A stretch of DNA of 64,000 nt from Paludibacter sp. Lineage in GTDB: Bacteria; Bacteroidota; Bacteroidia; Bacteroidales; Paludibacteraceae. The stretch is taken from NCBI GenBank assembly GCA_028710415.1, contig JAQTUE010000024.1:36758-100757 (forward strand), read 5' to 3'. The notes beneath the pieces were generated by a model, which saw nothing but the letters and a program-made list of their open reading frames with translations, did not search any database and was not told where the DNA came from. Each line of letters starts with the position of its first letter. Positions within the stretch are counted from its first letter, which is position 1. Of the stretch, positions 34,115-44,627 are shown one piece after another. Both the position numbers and the translations under genes were made by a program.

Positions 34115-34122
34115 TAACTTTG
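34115..34122 (+). promoter_or_regulatory. Promoter (-7) of the nucleotidyltransferase-galE unit
   Basis: TAACTTTG lies 26 bases before the ATG at 34148. Confidence 0.65.
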
Positions 34123-34147
34123 CGCCTCTTAATCTAAAAATATATAT

Positions 34148-35053
34148 ATGAAACCAACTTTATTTGTATTGGCAGCAGGAATGGGAAGCCGTTATGGTGG
34201 TTTAAAACAATTGGACGGACTAGGTCCAAATGGTGAAACTATCATGGATTATTCGATTTATGATGCCATGAAAGCCGGATTTGGCAAGATTGTCTTTGTA
34301 ATACGTGCGAGTTTTGAAAAAGACTTTAAGACAGTAGTTATAAATAAATTTAAAGACTTAATCGATACAGATATAGTTTTTCAGGAAATAAGCAATGTTC
34401 CTGAAGGGTCGGTTTATAATCCTGAACGGGAGAAACCATGGGGTACGAATCATGCCGTATTGATGGGTAAAAATGCCATCCATGAACCATTTGCGGTTAT
34501 TAATGCCGATGATTTTTACGGACAGGAATCGTTTAGCATCCTTGCTGACTTCCTGCGTAGTGTAGAAGGAAAGAAAAATGAATATTGCATGGTTGGATAT
34601 CATGTTGGAAATACATTGTCGGAAAGTGGTGCTGTAAGCCGTGGAGTTTGTGTGGTAGATGAAAATAATCTGTTGCAAAACGTGGTTGAACGCACGCATA
34701 TTGAAGAAAAAGGGGGTACCATTAATTTCCTGAATGAGAAAAATGAAGAGGTAACTATTGCTGCTAATACACCGGTATCGATGAATATGTGGGGATTTAC
34801 ACCGGATTATTTCGAGTATTCCGAAGCTTATTTTAAAGAATTCCTGGCTGAAAACGGGCAACTGTTGAAGTCTGAATACTACATTCCACTGGCAGTTAAT
34901 AACTTAATTGTAGAACATAAAGCAACCTGTAAGGTGCTTGATACTCCTTCCAAATGGTTTGGCGTAACCTATGCTGAAGATCGTCCACAAGTGGTACTGA
35001 AAATAAATGAGTTGATTCGTAAAGGAGTTTATCCCGAAAAATTATTTAAATAA
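34148..35053 (+). CDS. Sugar-phosphate nucleotidyltransferase
   Basis: A 301-residue NTP-transferase. The N-terminal signature FVLAAGMGSRYGGLKQLDGL (6-25) forms the nucleotide site, and later AVINADDFYGQESF carries the metal-binding Asp. It resembles the Bacteroidota nucleotidyltransferases of the GlmU/RfbA type without an acyltransferase tail. It should form an NDP-sugar; which one is not visible. It is 14 bp before galE and co-transcribed, which suggests UDP-sugar supply. The promoter TAACTTTG is just upstream. Confidence 0.88.
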   Translation: MKPTLFVLAAGMGSRYGGLKQLDGLGPNGETIMDYSIYDAMKAGFGKIVFVIRASFEKDFKTVVINKFKDLIDTDIVFQEISNVPEGSVYNPEREKPWGTNHAVLMGKNAIHEPFAVINADDFYGQESFSILADFLRSVEGKKNEYCMVGYHVGNTLSESGAVSRGVCVVDENNLLQNVVERTHIEEKGGTINFLNEKNEEVTIAANTPVSMNMWGFTPDYFEYSEAYFKEFLAENGQLLKSEYYIPLAVNNLIVEHKATCKVLDTPSKWFGVTYAEDRPQVVLKINELIRKGVYPEKLFK

Positions 35054-35067
35054 TAAACAAAAAGTTT

Positions 35068-36108
35068 ATGGCAAGAATTTTAGTAACAGGTGGAGCGGGT
35101 TATATTGGTTCACATACAGTGGTAGAATTGCAGACTAAAGGTTATGATGTCGTAATTGTTGATAATCTGTCAAATTCCAACATTGATGTATTGAACGGGA
35201 TAGAAACCATTACCGGCATCCGTCCTGCATTTGAAAATATAGATTGCGTTGATTATGTGAGCATGGACCGGATGTTTGAAAAATATAACGATATAGAGGC
35301 CATCATTCATTTTGCAGCCAGCAAGGCGGTGGGTGAATCAGTGGAAAAACCGTTGATGTATTACCGGAATAACCTGGTGTCACTGATTAACTTATTGCAA
35401 TTGATGCCTATCCACAAGGTGAAAAACATTGTTTTCTCATCTTCGTGTACCGTTTATGGCCAGCCTGATATTTTACCCGTAACTGAAAATGCACCTATCA
35501 AACCGGCTTTGTCTCCTTATGGAAACACGAAACAGGTAGGGGAAGAAATTATCAGGGATACGATTTATGCTAACCGTAGTCTGCAAAGCATTATCCTTCG
35601 TTATTTCAATCCGATTGGGGCACATTCATCGGCAGAAATCGGAGAACTCCCAAATGGAATACCGAACAACCTGCTGCCTTTTGTGACTCAGACAGCATTG
35701 GGGCTTCGCAAACAACTCATGGTGTTTGGGAATGATTACAATACACCAGATGGATCGTGTATCCGAGATTATATCCATGTCGTTGACCTGGCGAAAGCGC
35801 ACGTTATTGCAGTTCAACGCATGTTGAATAAACAAACCAAAAGTGACGTTGAGACTTTCAACCTCGGAACAGGACGTGGATTATCGGTATTGGAAATCAT
35901 TAAAACTTTCGAAGAAGTCAACAATGTGGAAGTACCCTATAAAATTGTAGCCCGACGTGAAGGTGATATTGAAAAAGTATGGGCTGACCCAAGTTATGCT
36001 AACAATGAACTGGGATGGACAGCCGTTGAAACGCTGGAAGAAACCCTACGCAGCGCCTGGGCATGGGAATTGAATTATGCCCAACGAGTGAATGCAGAAC
36101 AAAGCTAA
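35068..36108 (+). CDS. galE: UDP-glucose 4-epimerase
   Basis: A 346-residue extended short-chain dehydrogenase. The NAD site is TGGAGYIGSH (Gly8, Gly11, Gly14), the catalytic SSSCTVYG and Tyr151-x3-Lys155 (SPYGNTK) are present, and so are RYFNPIGAH and GDGS-type segments (DGSCIRDYIHVVDLAKAH). It interconverts UDP-glucose and UDP-galactose in the cytoplasm. It is second in a unit with the nucleotidyltransferase and is followed by a terminator. Confidence 0.96.
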   Translation: MARILVTGGAGYIGSHTVVELQTKGYDVVIVDNLSNSNIDVLNGIETITGIRPAFENIDCVDYVSMDRMFEKYNDIEAIIHFAASKAVGESVEKPLMYYRNNLVSLINLLQLMPIHKVKNIVFSSSCTVYGQPDILPVTENAPIKPALSPYGNTKQVGEEIIRDTIYANRSLQSIILRYFNPIGAHSSAEIGELPNGIPNNLLPFVTQTALGLRKQLMVFGNDYNTPDGSCIRDYIHVVDLAKAHVIAVQRMLNKQTKSDVETFNLGTGRGLSVLEIIKTFEEVNNVEVPYKIVARREGDIEKVWADPSYANNELGWTAVETLEETLRSAWAWELNYAQRVNAEQS

Positions 36109-36128
36109 AGGTCATTCTAAAAATAAAA

Positions 36129-36184
36129 AGGAACAATTAATAAATCTCAAATTCGAAGGATTATTAATTGTTTCTTTTTTTTCT
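36129..36184 (+). terminator. Terminator after galE
   Basis: GAACAATTAATAA and TTATTAATTGTTTC form the stem and are followed by TTTTTTTT. It lies about 25 bp past the galE stop. Confidence 0.88.
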
Positions 36185-36206
36185 ACTACTTTCAGCTATC
36201 AATTTA

Positions 36207-36264
36207 CTAACAACTACCTACTACCCACTACCTACTATTTTTTACTTACTACTAACTACCTACT
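36207..36264. repeat. CTACTACC-type repeat before manA
   Basis: ACTAACAACTACCTACTACC-type words end 3-4 bases before the manA ATG, so they form its whole leader. Confidence 0.87.
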
Positions 36265-36267
36265 AAT

Positions 36268-37239
36268 ATGCTCTATCCATTAAAATTCAGCCCGATACTC
36301 AAAGATAAAATCTGGGGAGGCACTAAACTTAAGAGTCTGTTTGATAAAGCAGCAGAGACCGATAAATTAGGCGAAAGCTGGGAACTATCCGGATATGAAG
36401 GAGATGAATCGGTGGTGACCAATGGTTATCTGGCTGGCAATAACCTGACCGAACTGATTGAAATATACATGGGCGAATTGATTGGCGATACCATCTTTGA
36501 TGAATATGGGTTATCATTCCCCTTGTTATTCAAATTGATTGATGCCAACGAAAACCTGTCCATACAGGTTCATCCGGGTGATGAGGTAGCAGCGGAACGT
36601 CATAATTCATACGGTAAAACCGAAATGTGGTATGTAGTGGATGCTGATCCGGGATCGGAGTTGATCATTGGATTTTCAGAAGATTGTTCACGTCAGACTT
36701 ATCTTGATGCTTTGTCGGAAGATAAAGTAGAGGATTTGTTGCAAAAGGTTCCGGTTAAAAAGGGTGATGTATTCTTCATACCGGCCGGAAGGGTGCATGC
36801 CATTGGCAAAGGGGTTGTCGTAGCTGAAATTCAGCAAAGCAGTGACATTACCTATCGCATTTACGATTTTAAGCGCAAAGACGATAATGGCAACGAACGT
36901 GAGCTGCATACCGAACAGGCCTTGGATGTCATCAATTTTGAAGCTTCCAGACAGCCGAAAACCGTTTACTCTCCGATATTAAATGAAACAACACCATTGG
37001 TAACCTGTGACTATTTCACTACCAACATGCTACGTTTCAATAAACGAATCGTGCGTCAATATGCCACCATTGATTCGTTTGTATCCTATATGTGCCTGGA
37101 AGGAAATTTCAGCATTGAATTTGAAGGTGAAAAAACAACAGTCAGCAAAGGGGATACTGTGCTGATCCCTGCAAGTATTGATGAATTGAATTTGATACCG
37201 GATGGTGAAGTGACTTTGTTGGAAGTGTACGTTCCGTAA
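36268..37239 (+). CDS. manA: Mannose-6-phosphate isomerase, class I
   Basis: A 323-residue cupin enzyme of the short bacterial type. Zn-binding segments are IQVHPGDEVA near residue 100 (Gln and His) and GRVHAIGKG near 175. It interconverts mannose-6-phosphate and fructose-6-phosphate. It follows galE but is separated by a terminator and a CTACTACC repeat that reaches the start codon. It must have its own promoter, which I could not identify. A bidirectional terminator follows at 37258-37291. Confidence 0.93.
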   Translation: MLYPLKFSPILKDKIWGGTKLKSLFDKAAETDKLGESWELSGYEGDESVVTNGYLAGNNLTELIEIYMGELIGDTIFDEYGLSFPLLFKLIDANENLSIQVHPGDEVAAERHNSYGKTEMWYVVDADPGSELIIGFSEDCSRQTYLDALSEDKVEDLLQKVPVKKGDVFFIPAGRVHAIGKGVVVAEIQQSSDITYRIYDFKRKDDNGNERELHTEQALDVINFEASRQPKTVYSPILNETTPLVTCDYFTTNMLRFNKRIVRQYATIDSFVSYMCLEGNFSIEFEGEKTTVSKGDTVLIPASIDELNLIPDGEVTLLEVYVP

Positions 37240-37257
37240 CAAATATCTTTAAGAAAC

Positions 37258-37291
37258 AAAAAACAGCAAGCCACCGGCTTGCTGTTTTTTG
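37258..37291. terminator. Bidirectional terminator between manA and ftcD
   Basis: ACAGCAAGCC and GGCTTGCTGT form a stem with AAAAAA before and TTTTTT after, so it can stop transcripts from both convergent genes. Confidence 0.9.
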
Positions 37292-37313
37292 TTGGTGTAC
37301 TTTGGAATAAATA

Positions 37314-39014
37314 CTATGCTCCTGCAATCTTCCCATTCACGATTTCCAGTATCTGACTTTCAAGTTCTACAGTAAGTTGTTCCAGCAGATTTACTTTTTT
37401 GAGTAACTGGCTGACATATTCTTTGTCTGCAAGGCTGCCGGCATTGATGCGCACGTTTAGTCCGGCCCCCAATACGGCGGATCGTGCTGCCAAAGCACCT
37501 ACACCGGCATCGGACACTGAGTTTGGATTCCCTGTTTTAGCCATTGACATCAACACTTCCATCGATTCGTAGCTTACCTGCATGACCCTGAACGGGATTT
37601 CCATGGCTTTACGGGTGGCAAGCTGGATTGCTTCAGTGCGCTTCAGTTTATCCTCCTCATTCTTCTGGGGAAGCCCGAAAGCTTCCAGTATGTTATTGAA
37701 GGCTTGGGTATCCAGGTCGATGAGCCTGAGTAACTCATCCTGGTATATTTTTCCTCTTTCCGCCCAGTTGGAGAACTCTTCCCAACGGTCATCCCAGCCC
37801 TTCTTGTGGGCAGACAGGTTGGCTACCATCGTTCCTAATGCAGCACCCATGGCACCCATGGCAGCAGATATGGAGCCGCCACCCGGAGCAGCTGATTCGG
37901 AGGCTGTTTCATGCGTAAATTGGCTGATGCTTAAATCAATCAACTTCCTTTGGGAAGTATCCTCCATCAGGTATTCGATTATCTTCTTTTTCGGATCAAA
38001 AGGAGCCAGTTCATCAAGTCCCAATGATTTGACTGCAATCTTCAGAATTTCTGCATCGGATATGCCTGTTGACCGTTTTTGTTTCCGCAAGAAGTACTTT
38101 CCGGCATCCAGCATAGCCTTTAACGGAATCACACCTACCAGCTCCGATCCGGTAACCCGGATACCCCGAAGGGCAGCTCGTTCACAGGCCAGTTCGAATA
38201 CCTGATGCATGGAAACAACCGAAATATCGGTAATGTTGAATGACAACTGGGCAATACCATATTCTTCGATATACCAGCCAATACCTTTTACCCCTTTCAG
38301 AAGTCCCGGGGTAAATACTTTATTCCCTTGTTCATCCTTAATAATTTTGCCGGTTAATGGATTTCCTTCCCGTTTTACCCTTCCCTTTTCCCGGATGTCA
38401 TAGGCAATCGAGTTCGCCCAGCGGGTGGAAGTTGTATTCAGGTTTACATTATAGGCTATCAGGAAATTGCGGGCGCTGAGGGCAATGGCACCCGATTTGC
38501 GAACAACTTCATTGAATTGTGCAGGACCGAGATCAGGTTTCCAGGCAGGATCAACCAGCTTTTGAGGCAAGCCTTCATACTCCCCGGCACGACAATGAGC
38601 CAGGTTACGTCGTTTTTCTTCAGTAGCTGCGAATTCATAGAAATAAATGGGGATACCCAGTTCTTCAGCAATCCGTTTTCCAAGCTTATGGGCATATTCC
38701 ATGGTTTCTTCCATAGAAATGCCTTTTACAGGAATCAATGGAAGCACATCGGTAGCACCAAAGCGTGGATGCTCTCCTTTATGTTTGCTCATGTCAATAA
38801 GCTCAGATGCTTTTTTTACGGCCAGAAAAGCAGCTTCGCATACTTCATCCGGTGACCCTACAAAGGTTACTACGGTGCGGTTGGTAGCTTTCCCGGGGTC
38901 AATATCTATGACTTTTACTCCATCCACTGAGTTTATAACTTCAACAATACTGTTAATGATATCCATGTTGTTTCCTTCACTGAAGTTAGGAACACATTCA
39001 ATAATTCTGTTCAT
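37314..39014 (-). CDS. ftcD: Formimidoyltransferase-cyclodeaminase (fused)
   Basis: A 566-residue bifunctional enzyme. The N-terminal glutamate formimidoyltransferase (about 1-325) opens MNRIIECVPNFSEGNNMDII and includes KHKGEHPRFGATDVLPLIPV. The C-terminal formimido-THF cyclodeaminase (about 350-566) has SAAPGGGSISAAMGAMGAAL. It moves the formimino group of formiminoglutamate to tetrahydrofolate and then releases ammonia. It is the last gene of the hut operon, 14 bp after hutI. The fused form is usual in Bacteroidota. Confidence 0.96.
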   Translation of the reverse strand: MNRIIECVPNFSEGNNMDIINSIVEVINSVDGVKVIDIDPGKATNRTVVTFVGSPDEVCEAAFLAVKKASELIDMSKHKGEHPRFGATDVLPLIPVKGISMEETMEYAHKLGKRIAEELGIPIYFYEFAATEEKRRNLAHCRAGEYEGLPQKLVDPAWKPDLGPAQFNEVVRKSGAIALSARNFLIAYNVNLNTTSTRWANSIAYDIREKGRVKREGNPLTGKIIKDEQGNKVFTPGLLKGVKGIGWYIEEYGIAQLSFNITDISVVSMHQVFELACERAALRGIRVTGSELVGVIPLKAMLDAGKYFLRKQKRSTGISDAEILKIAVKSLGLDELAPFDPKKKIIEYLMEDTSQRKLIDLSISQFTHETASESAAPGGGSISAAMGAMGAALGTMVANLSAHKKGWDDRWEEFSNWAERGKIYQDELLRLIDLDTQAFNNILEAFGLPQKNEEDKLKRTEAIQLATRKAMEIPFRVMQVSYESMEVLMSMAKTGNPNSVSDAGVGALAARSAVLGAGLNVRINAGSLADKEYVSQLLKKVNLLEQLTVELESQILEIVNGKIAGA

Positions 39015-39028
39015 ATTCGCTTTGAATT

Positions 39029-40255
39029 TTAGAGTACAATCTCACCTTTTTTCCATACCATCCCGGCTCTTAGTTGGCCTTGCCGGTACAATATTTCTTT
39101 ATAATCGTTTGTTTTGAATGCAATAATATCAGCCAGATACCCTTGTTTTAGAATCCCACGATCCGTCTTTTGCAGGGCATTTGCTGCCCTACAAGTAAGA
39201 CCAGCCCAAACCTCGGACATTGACAAATTTTCAAATGTTCCTAGTATTGCTGCTTCGGTCAACAAATTTCCCATTGGGGCTGATCCCGGATTCCAATCAG
39301 AAGCTATCACCAAAGACGTCCCTGCATCCAATAGCTTACGTGCCGGGGCAAAAGGTTCTCCAAGACCGATAGAAGCACCAGGAAGTACAACCGGTATTAC
39401 ATTCCCTTTTGAAAGAATTTCAATTTCCTGATCGTTGGCTGCTTCCAGATGATCTATGCTGATGGCATTCATTTCATTTGCCAATGTAGCTACACCAGTA
39501 CTGAACTGGTCACCATGCAGTACAATATCAAAACCCAGCTCCTTTGCTTTCTGCAAATAGACTTTTGCTGCCTGCAGGGAGAAGGCACTTTTCTCAATAA
39601 AAATATCTACCCTGTTAGCAAGTTTCAATTTTTTTATTTCGGGCAACAGTTTATCACAGATGTGTTGAAGGTATTCAGTTTCATTTCCTTTGAAATCCTT
39701 GGGCAGAATATGCGCTGCCAGACAGGTTGTTACTAAATCCGCTGTTGATCTTCTATTTGCAAAGTCAATAGCACTGAGTATTTTTAATTCCTGTTCCACC
39801 GATAGGCCATACCCACTTTTTACTTCTATGGTGGTAATGCCCATAATCAATAATCTGGATGCACGTTGTTCAACCAAATCAGCAAGTTCTTCCATGGTAG
39901 ATTGGCGGGTTTTCATTACAGTATCCCAGATGCCACCACCCATGGCTTCAATTTCGAGATAGCTTTTCCCGGACATTCGCATGGCATAATCGTTGGCCCG
40001 GCTACCTGCCCAGCAAATATGGGTATGCACATCAATCATTCCGGGCAAAGCAACATAATCTCCTTCCAGCCATTCAACTGAAACCGTGCTATACTGTTCC
40101 TTCAACTGATTGAAATTGCCTGTTGCAATTATCTTACCTTCACCATGCAGGATACCTGCATCAGGAATGATTTCCAGCTGGTCATCGGATAAGTGACCTT
40201 TATCGGGCAAATGATCCATGGTAAGCAATTGTTTGAAAGGTCCGGTAAGTTTCAT
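39029..40255 (-). CDS. hutI: Imidazolonepropionase
   Basis: A 408-residue amidohydrolase read from ATG 40255 (MKLTGPFKQLLTMDHLPDKG); a longer frame to 40348 overlaps hutU and is not needed. The metal site is VHTHICWAGSR (His77, His79); further motifs are GYGLSVEQELKIL, DIFIEKSAFS and LHGDQFS. It opens the imidazolone ring to give N-formimino-L-glutamate. It is third in the hut operon, 10 bp after hutU. Confidence 0.96.
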   Translation of the reverse strand: MKLTGPFKQLLTMDHLPDKGHLSDDQLEIIPDAGILHGEGKIIATGNFNQLKEQYSTVSVEWLEGDYVALPGMIDVHTHICWAGSRANDYAMRMSGKSYLEIEAMGGGIWDTVMKTRQSTMEELADLVEQRASRLLIMGITTIEVKSGYGLSVEQELKILSAIDFANRRSTADLVTTCLAAHILPKDFKGNETEYLQHICDKLLPEIKKLKLANRVDIFIEKSAFSLQAAKVYLQKAKELGFDIVLHGDQFSTGVATLANEMNAISIDHLEAANDQEIEILSKGNVIPVVLPGASIGLGEPFAPARKLLDAGTSLVIASDWNPGSAPMGNLLTEAAILGTFENLSMSEVWAGLTCRAANALQKTDRGILKQGYLADIIAFKTNDYKEILYRQGQLRAGMVWKKGEIVL

Positions 40256-40265
40256 AAATAATTTA

Positions 40266-41930
40266 TCACATGTTGAATCGTTTCCTGTTTTCAATGGCTG
40301 TTTCATACCCGGCATCGGCATGTCTGTAAATACCCAAGGCAGGATCATTGTACAGCACCCGGCTTAAACATTCGGCTGCCCGTTCGGTTCCATCAGCTAC
40401 GACTACCATTCCGGCATGTTGTGAATACCCGATGCCTACGCCACCACCATGATGGAAGGATACCCAGGTTGCTCCGCCACCGGTATTGGCCATCAAATTG
40501 AGTAATGGCCAGTCGGAAACTGCGTCTGATCCATCAAGCATGCCTTCTGTTTCCCGGTTGGGGGAAGCTACTGACCCGCAATCCAGATGATCGCGTCCAA
40601 TAACGATAGGTGCTTTTACCTTGCCTTCTTTTACCAATTGATTGAATAAAAGTCCGGCTTGTTCACGTTCTCCCATTCCCAACCAGCATATCCTACTGGG
40701 TAAACCCTGAAAAGCTACTTTTTGTTTAGCTTCGGTAAGCCATTTTATCAAATGTTCGTTTTCAGGGAACAGTTCCATTAATGCCCGGTCGGTAGTATAG
40801 ATATCTTCCGGGTCACCCGAGAGTGCCACCCAGCGAAAAGGCCCTTTGCCATCACAGAAAAGAGGACGGATAAATTTAGGTACAAAACCTTCATAGTCAT
40901 AGGCATGCTTCTCACCACCCTGAAGGGCAAACTCCCGCAGGTTATTCCCATAATCAAATGTAATACTGCCCCGTTTTTGCATTTCGAGCATAAAGCCTAC
41001 ATGACGTGCCATGCTTTTGAGCGAGAGCTCTTTATATCTTACCGGATTATCTTTTCGCAAAGCAAGTGCTTCATTCAAAGAAATTCCATTGGGTACATAC
41101 CCGTTTAGAGGATCGTGTGCCGAGGTCTGGTCGGTAAGTATATCAGGAATGATATCATCTGTCAAAAGTTTTTCAAGAACATCGCCAATATCTCCTACCA
41201 ATCCGACTGAAAGCGCATTCCCCTGTTCTTTTGCTTCAAGTATCCAGGTAATAGCTTCATCGTAATTATCGGTCATTTTATCAATATACCGGGTGTCCAG
41301 CCGTTTCTGTATACGTTGCGGATCAACATCCACACCCAGGAATACCGATCCAGCCATGGTGGCAGCAAGAGGTTGTGCACCGCTCATGCCACCAATACCA
41401 CCTGATACAATCAGTTTGTGGGTCAGGTCACCATGAAAGTATTTACGACCGCATTCCACAAAAGTTTCAAATGTCCCCTGCAAAATGCCCTGTGATCCAA
41501 TGTAAATCCAGCTTCCTGCAGTCATTTGACCGTACATCATCAGTCCCCTGGATTTCAACTCTTCGAAATGTTCCCAGGTAGCCCAGGCAGGTACTAGGTT
41601 GCTGTTGGCAATATACACGCGTGGTGCCTGAGGGTGGGAGCATACCAGTCCGATGGGTTTGCCTGATTGTACCAGGAGTGAATGATATTCATCCATTTCG
41701 AGCAGGATACGGATGATTTCTTTCACTGCTTCCGGATTCCGCGCAGCCTGTCCGGTACCGCCGTACACAATCAGGTTGGCAGGATCCTCGGCTACTTCAG
41801 CATCCAGGTTATTCAACAGCATTCGTAACGGTGCTTCTGTTTGCCATGACCGTGCATGCAATTGGTTCCCGGTTGGTGCCTTATAATGGGGATGGGATGC
41901 GTAGGTATCAATAAATTCCAAATAATTCAT
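40266..41930 (-). CDS. hutU: Urocanate hydratase
   Basis: A 554-residue protein from ATG 41930 ([20 protein letters not shown]). Conserved segments are [32 protein letters not shown] ([17 protein letters not shown]), [22 protein letters not shown] (NAD site) and [12 protein letters not shown]. It converts urocanate to imidazolonepropionate with tightly bound NAD+. The start overlaps the hutH end by 23 bp, so translation is likely coupled. The length is typical. Confidence 0.95.
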   Translation of the reverse strand: MNYLEFIDTYASHPHYKAPTGNQLHARSWQTEAPLRMLLNNLDAEVAEDPANLIVYGGTGQAARNPEAVKEIIRILLEMDEYHSLLVQSGKPIGLVCSHPQAPRVYIANSNLVPAWATWEHFEELKSRGLMMYGQMTAGSWIYIGSQGILQGTFETFVECGRKYFHGDLTHKLIVSGGIGGMSGAQPLAATMAGSVFLGVDVDPQRIQKRLDTRYIDKMTDNYDEAITWILEAKEQGNALSVGLVGDIGDVLEKLLTDDIIPDILTDQTSAHDPLNGYVPNGISLNEALALRKDNPVRYKELSLKSMARHVGFMLEMQKRGSITFDYGNNLREFALQGGEKHAYDYEGFVPKFIRPLFCDGKGPFRWVALSGDPEDIYTTDRALMELFPENEHLIKWLTEAKQKVAFQGLPSRICWLGMGEREQAGLLFNQLVKEGKVKAPIVIGRDHLDCGSVASPNRETEGMLDGSDAVSDWPLLNLMANTGGGATWVSFHHGGGVGIGYSQHAGMVVVADGTERAAECLSRVLYNDPALGIYRHADAGYETAIENRKRFNM

Positions 41931-43494
41931 GGTCTTCGTTTTTAAATTCCAGATGATGTTTCTTTGCAGCAATGTTGATGTGTGTGATGATCTCTTTTGA
42001 CTGGATCAATGCTATGGCTTTTTCTATATCATCCGAGAATACCCGGTCGGTATCCGCAAAGGTGATATGCTCCCGGATTAATTTATGGGTTTCTTCAATT
42101 AGTACCCCTGATTTAAGAGGCTTCCTGAAATCAAAACCCTGGGCGGCAGTAAGCATTTCAATGGCCAGAATTTTCTCCAGGTTGTCTACAATCCGCAGGC
42201 TCTTGCGTACACCTATGGAGCCCATGCTGACATGGTCTTCCTGGCCAAGCGAGGTAGGTATGCTGTCAGCACTGGCAGGGAAACACAAAGTCTTATTTTC
42301 ACTTGCCAGGGCAGCAGTGGTATATTGCAGGATCATAAAGCCTGAGTTTAGGCCGGTATGTTTCATAAGCAGCTTCGGTAATCCGGGTACGCTTTCCATC
42401 ATGGACAGGTAGATACGGCGGTCGGATATATTGCCCAGCTCGGATGCTGCCAGCCCGGCATAATCAATTGGCATAGCTATGGGCTGACCATGGAAAAGGC
42501 CACCACTGATGGTGTTGTCTTCAGAGAAGATAATGGGATTGTCAGTAACCGAATTAATCTCGATGAGCACAGTTTCTTTCAGATGCAGCCAGGCATTGCG
42601 GGAGGCTCCATGCACTTGAGGAATACACCGTAAGGAATACGGGTCCTGCACCCTAAGGCAATTCTTATGGGAAGTAACGATCTGCGAATGATGCAGTAAT
42701 TTTCGCATGCGTTGTGCTACGTAGATGCTGCCTGAATAGGGTCTCAGGTTGTGTAATGCTTCGTCAAAGCATTTCACAGAACCCATCATGGCTTCGTGGT
42801 TCATGGCAGCAATGATGTCGGCATGATCCAGGCTGTTCTGCATTTTCTCCAGCAGGATCACTGCATGGGCACTCATGAACTGGGTACCGTTAATCAGTGC
42901 CAACCCTTCTTTGGGGCCCAAATCTACCGGTTGCATATTGAGTAGTTGCAACACTTCTGCCATGGGTTTAATTCCGTTCTTATAAAACACCTTTCCCATG
43001 CCGATAAGTGGCAGGAACAGATGGGATAGAGGTGCTAAATCACCTGATGCACCAACTGAGCCTTGTTCAGGGACACAGGGGATCACATCATTTTCAATAT
43101 GCCAAAGTATGCGTTCTACGGTTTCAACAGCAATGCCTGAATATCCTTTGCACAGGGCATGTACTTTCAGGATCATCATCAGGCAGGCAATCTCTTTGTC
43201 TATTGAATTCCCTACCCCCACACTGTGGCTCATGAGCAGGTTATATTGCAGCTTTTTGGTGTCTTCTTCTCCAATCAGGGTAGTACATAACGGTCCAAAG
43301 CCTGTGTTGATACCATATACAATCTTTTGTTTGTGGACAATGCTTTCTACCACGTCACGGTTCTTCTGTACTTTCTGCCGGACATCGTTGGTCAGTATTC
43401 CTTTCTCAAGTCCCCTGGCTAAATGAAGGGCTCTTCCTATGGTCAACCTATCTTCACCATATCGGAATTCAGGGAGTAAAATCTCTTTTTGCAT
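41908..43494 (-). CDS. hutH: Histidine ammonia-lyase
   Basis: A 528-residue aromatic amino acid lyase. The Ala149-Ser150-Gly151 triad ([14 protein letters not shown]) forms the MIO cofactor; [11 protein letters not shown] (60-70) carries catalytic Tyr60. It deaminates histidine to urocanate, the first step of the pathway. It is first in the operon and overlaps hutU. A putative TATATTTG promoter lies at 43610-43617. The N-terminus is slightly extended relative to many homologues. Confidence 0.96.
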   Translation of the reverse strand: MQKEILLPEFRYGEDRLTIGRALHLARGLEKGILTNDVRQKVQKNRDVVESIVHKQKIVYGINTGFGPLCTTLIGEEDTKKLQYNLLMSHSVGVGNSIDKEIACLMMILKVHALCKGYSGIAVETVERILWHIENDVIPCVPEQGSVGASGDLAPLSHLFLPLIGMGKVFYKNGIKPMAEVLQLLNMQPVDLGPKEGLALINGTQFMSAHAVILLEKMQNSLDHADIIAAMNHEAMMGSVKCFDEALHNLRPYSGSIYVAQRMRKLLHHSQIVTSHKNCLRVQDPYSLRCIPQVHGASRNAWLHLKETVLIEINSVTDNPIIFSEDNTISGGLFHGQPIAMPIDYAGLAASELGNISDRRIYLSMMESVPGLPKLLMKHTGLNSGFMILQYTTAALASENKTLCFPASADSIPTSLGQEDHVSMGSIGVRKSLRIVDNLEKILAIEMLTAAQGFDFRKPLKSGVLIEETHKLIREHITFADTDRVFSDDIEKAIALIQSKEIITHINIAAKKHHLEFKNEDHELFGIY

Positions 43495-43866
43495 GATTTA
43501 TTTTGGGAGATTTAAAGTTTTTGGGAGTGTGATTTATTAAAATGCAACTTAGAATATTCAGTTTCTTTCTTGATGTTTCTTAAAAAAGAATATTCATTCC
43601 ATTTCCATGCAAATATAGAAATTGTTTTTTATTATTAAGATCGATAGTTGATAAAATATTTGACTTTTTGGTAGAATCTACCTGCTATTTATAATTTACA
43701 GATTAGTTTGAGTGAAAAAGAATATATGTAATTACAATAATTAGAACAAAATGTATTTGTCTGGTTGTATTTTTTTTATTCTTGAATGTAAGATCAATAG
43801 ATGATAAGTATTAATGATTAAAAACGCATAGAATATTAATCGGAAAATATTTATTCAACCTACATA
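43495..43866. other. AT-rich region upstream of the hut operon
   Basis: No gene was found. It contains the candidate promoter at 43610-43617 on the minus strand. I see no obvious operator. Confidence 0.5.
43610..43617 (-). promoter_or_regulatory. Candidate -7 box of the hut operon
   Basis: The minus strand reads TATATTTG 115 bases before hutH. The -33 element is weak. Confidence 0.45.
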
Positions 43867-43903
43867 AAAAAGCGTATAACATCAGAAAGGATATTATACG
43901 CTT
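43867..43903 (-). terminator. Terminator of the GNAT gene
   Basis: AAGCGTATAA pairs with TTATACGCTT; on the minus strand TTTTTTATG follows. It lies 30 bp past the stop. Confidence 0.85.
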
Positions 43904-43932
43904 AATAAATTTTTTGAATGGATATTAATATT

Positions 43933-44469
43933 TTATCTGCTTTGGTAAACCCTTATGAATTGCTGGAATACGACTATGTTCTCAAAACCATTTGCTGTTT
44001 TGATCCAGTCTTTGAGCAATCCTGTTTTTTCGTACTTTTCCTGTTCGAACATGCGCATGCTGGCGATGTTGTTTTCGGAAATGTGGCAGTAAAGCTGATT
44101 GATCTTCAGATAGGTAAAGACATATTCTTCGATCAAATGGAGGCTCTCCCGTGCATACCCATTACCCTGGTAGGCAGCATCCACAAACAAACCAAGTGCA
44201 ATGCGGCTGTTATGAATGTCGAAGTCAAACAAGTCGACCGTACCTACCGTTTCTCCGGTTTTTGCGCTGACCATCATTAACCGGAGTTGCTTGCTTTCGT
44301 AAATATCTTTGTCTGAATCGACAATGTATTGCTTCAATACGTATTTGGAATAAGGATTGCGGGTATTGCCCACATCCCATAACTGCGTATTGTTTTCCCA
44401 CGCATACAACCGATCCAGGTCTTCCGGTTCAACAGCTCGAAGTAGTATGTTCTCGTTTTCTAATAACAC
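43933..44469 (-). CDS. GNAT-family N-acetyltransferase
   Basis: A 178-residue RimJ/RimL-like acetyltransferase. LRAVEPEDLDRLYAWENN opens it, motif A-type sequence LGLFVDAAYQGNGYARESLH binds acetyl-CoA, and NIASMRMFEQEKYEKTG ends the core. The SpeG-like sequence suggests a small amine or a peptide N-terminus as substrate, but this is not determinable. It ends at a strong terminator. The start codon is preceded by an ACAATTTAC repeat and a TTTCAAACC repeat. Confidence 0.88.
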   Translation of the reverse strand: MLLENENILLRAVEPEDLDRLYAWENNTQLWDVGNTRNPYSKYVLKQYIVDSDKDIYESKQLRLMMVSAKTGETVGTVDLFDFDIHNSRIALGLFVDAAYQGNGYARESLHLIEEYVFTYLKINQLYCHISENNIASMRMFEQEKYEKTGLLKDWIKTANGFENIVVFQQFIRVYQSR

Positions 44470-44610
44470 TTTACATTTACAATTTAATTATTTACAATTT
44501 ACAATTTCGCAACCTACAAACCTCAAACCTTTCAAACTTCAAACCTTTCAAACCTCATCTCTCATCTCTCATTCCTCATTCCTCATTCCTCATTCCTCAT
44601 TCCTCGATGC
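44469..44610. repeat. Compound repeat: ACAATTTAC, TTTCAAACC and CATTCCTCATT types
   Basis: Three families stand side by side: TTACAATTTAATTATTTACA (44470-44508), CAAACCTTTCAAACTTCAAA (44515-44556) and CTCATTCCTCATTCCTCATT (44556-44610). The tract fills the gap between two minus-strand genes. Confidence 0.87.
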
Positions 44611-44627
44611 TCAATGCTCGACGCTGA

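Noticed and set aside
39029..40348. Longer hutI starting at 40348
   Set aside because: The extra 31 residues are antisense-free but overlap the hutU 3' end and have no counterpart in the family; ATG 40255 gives the normal N-terminus.
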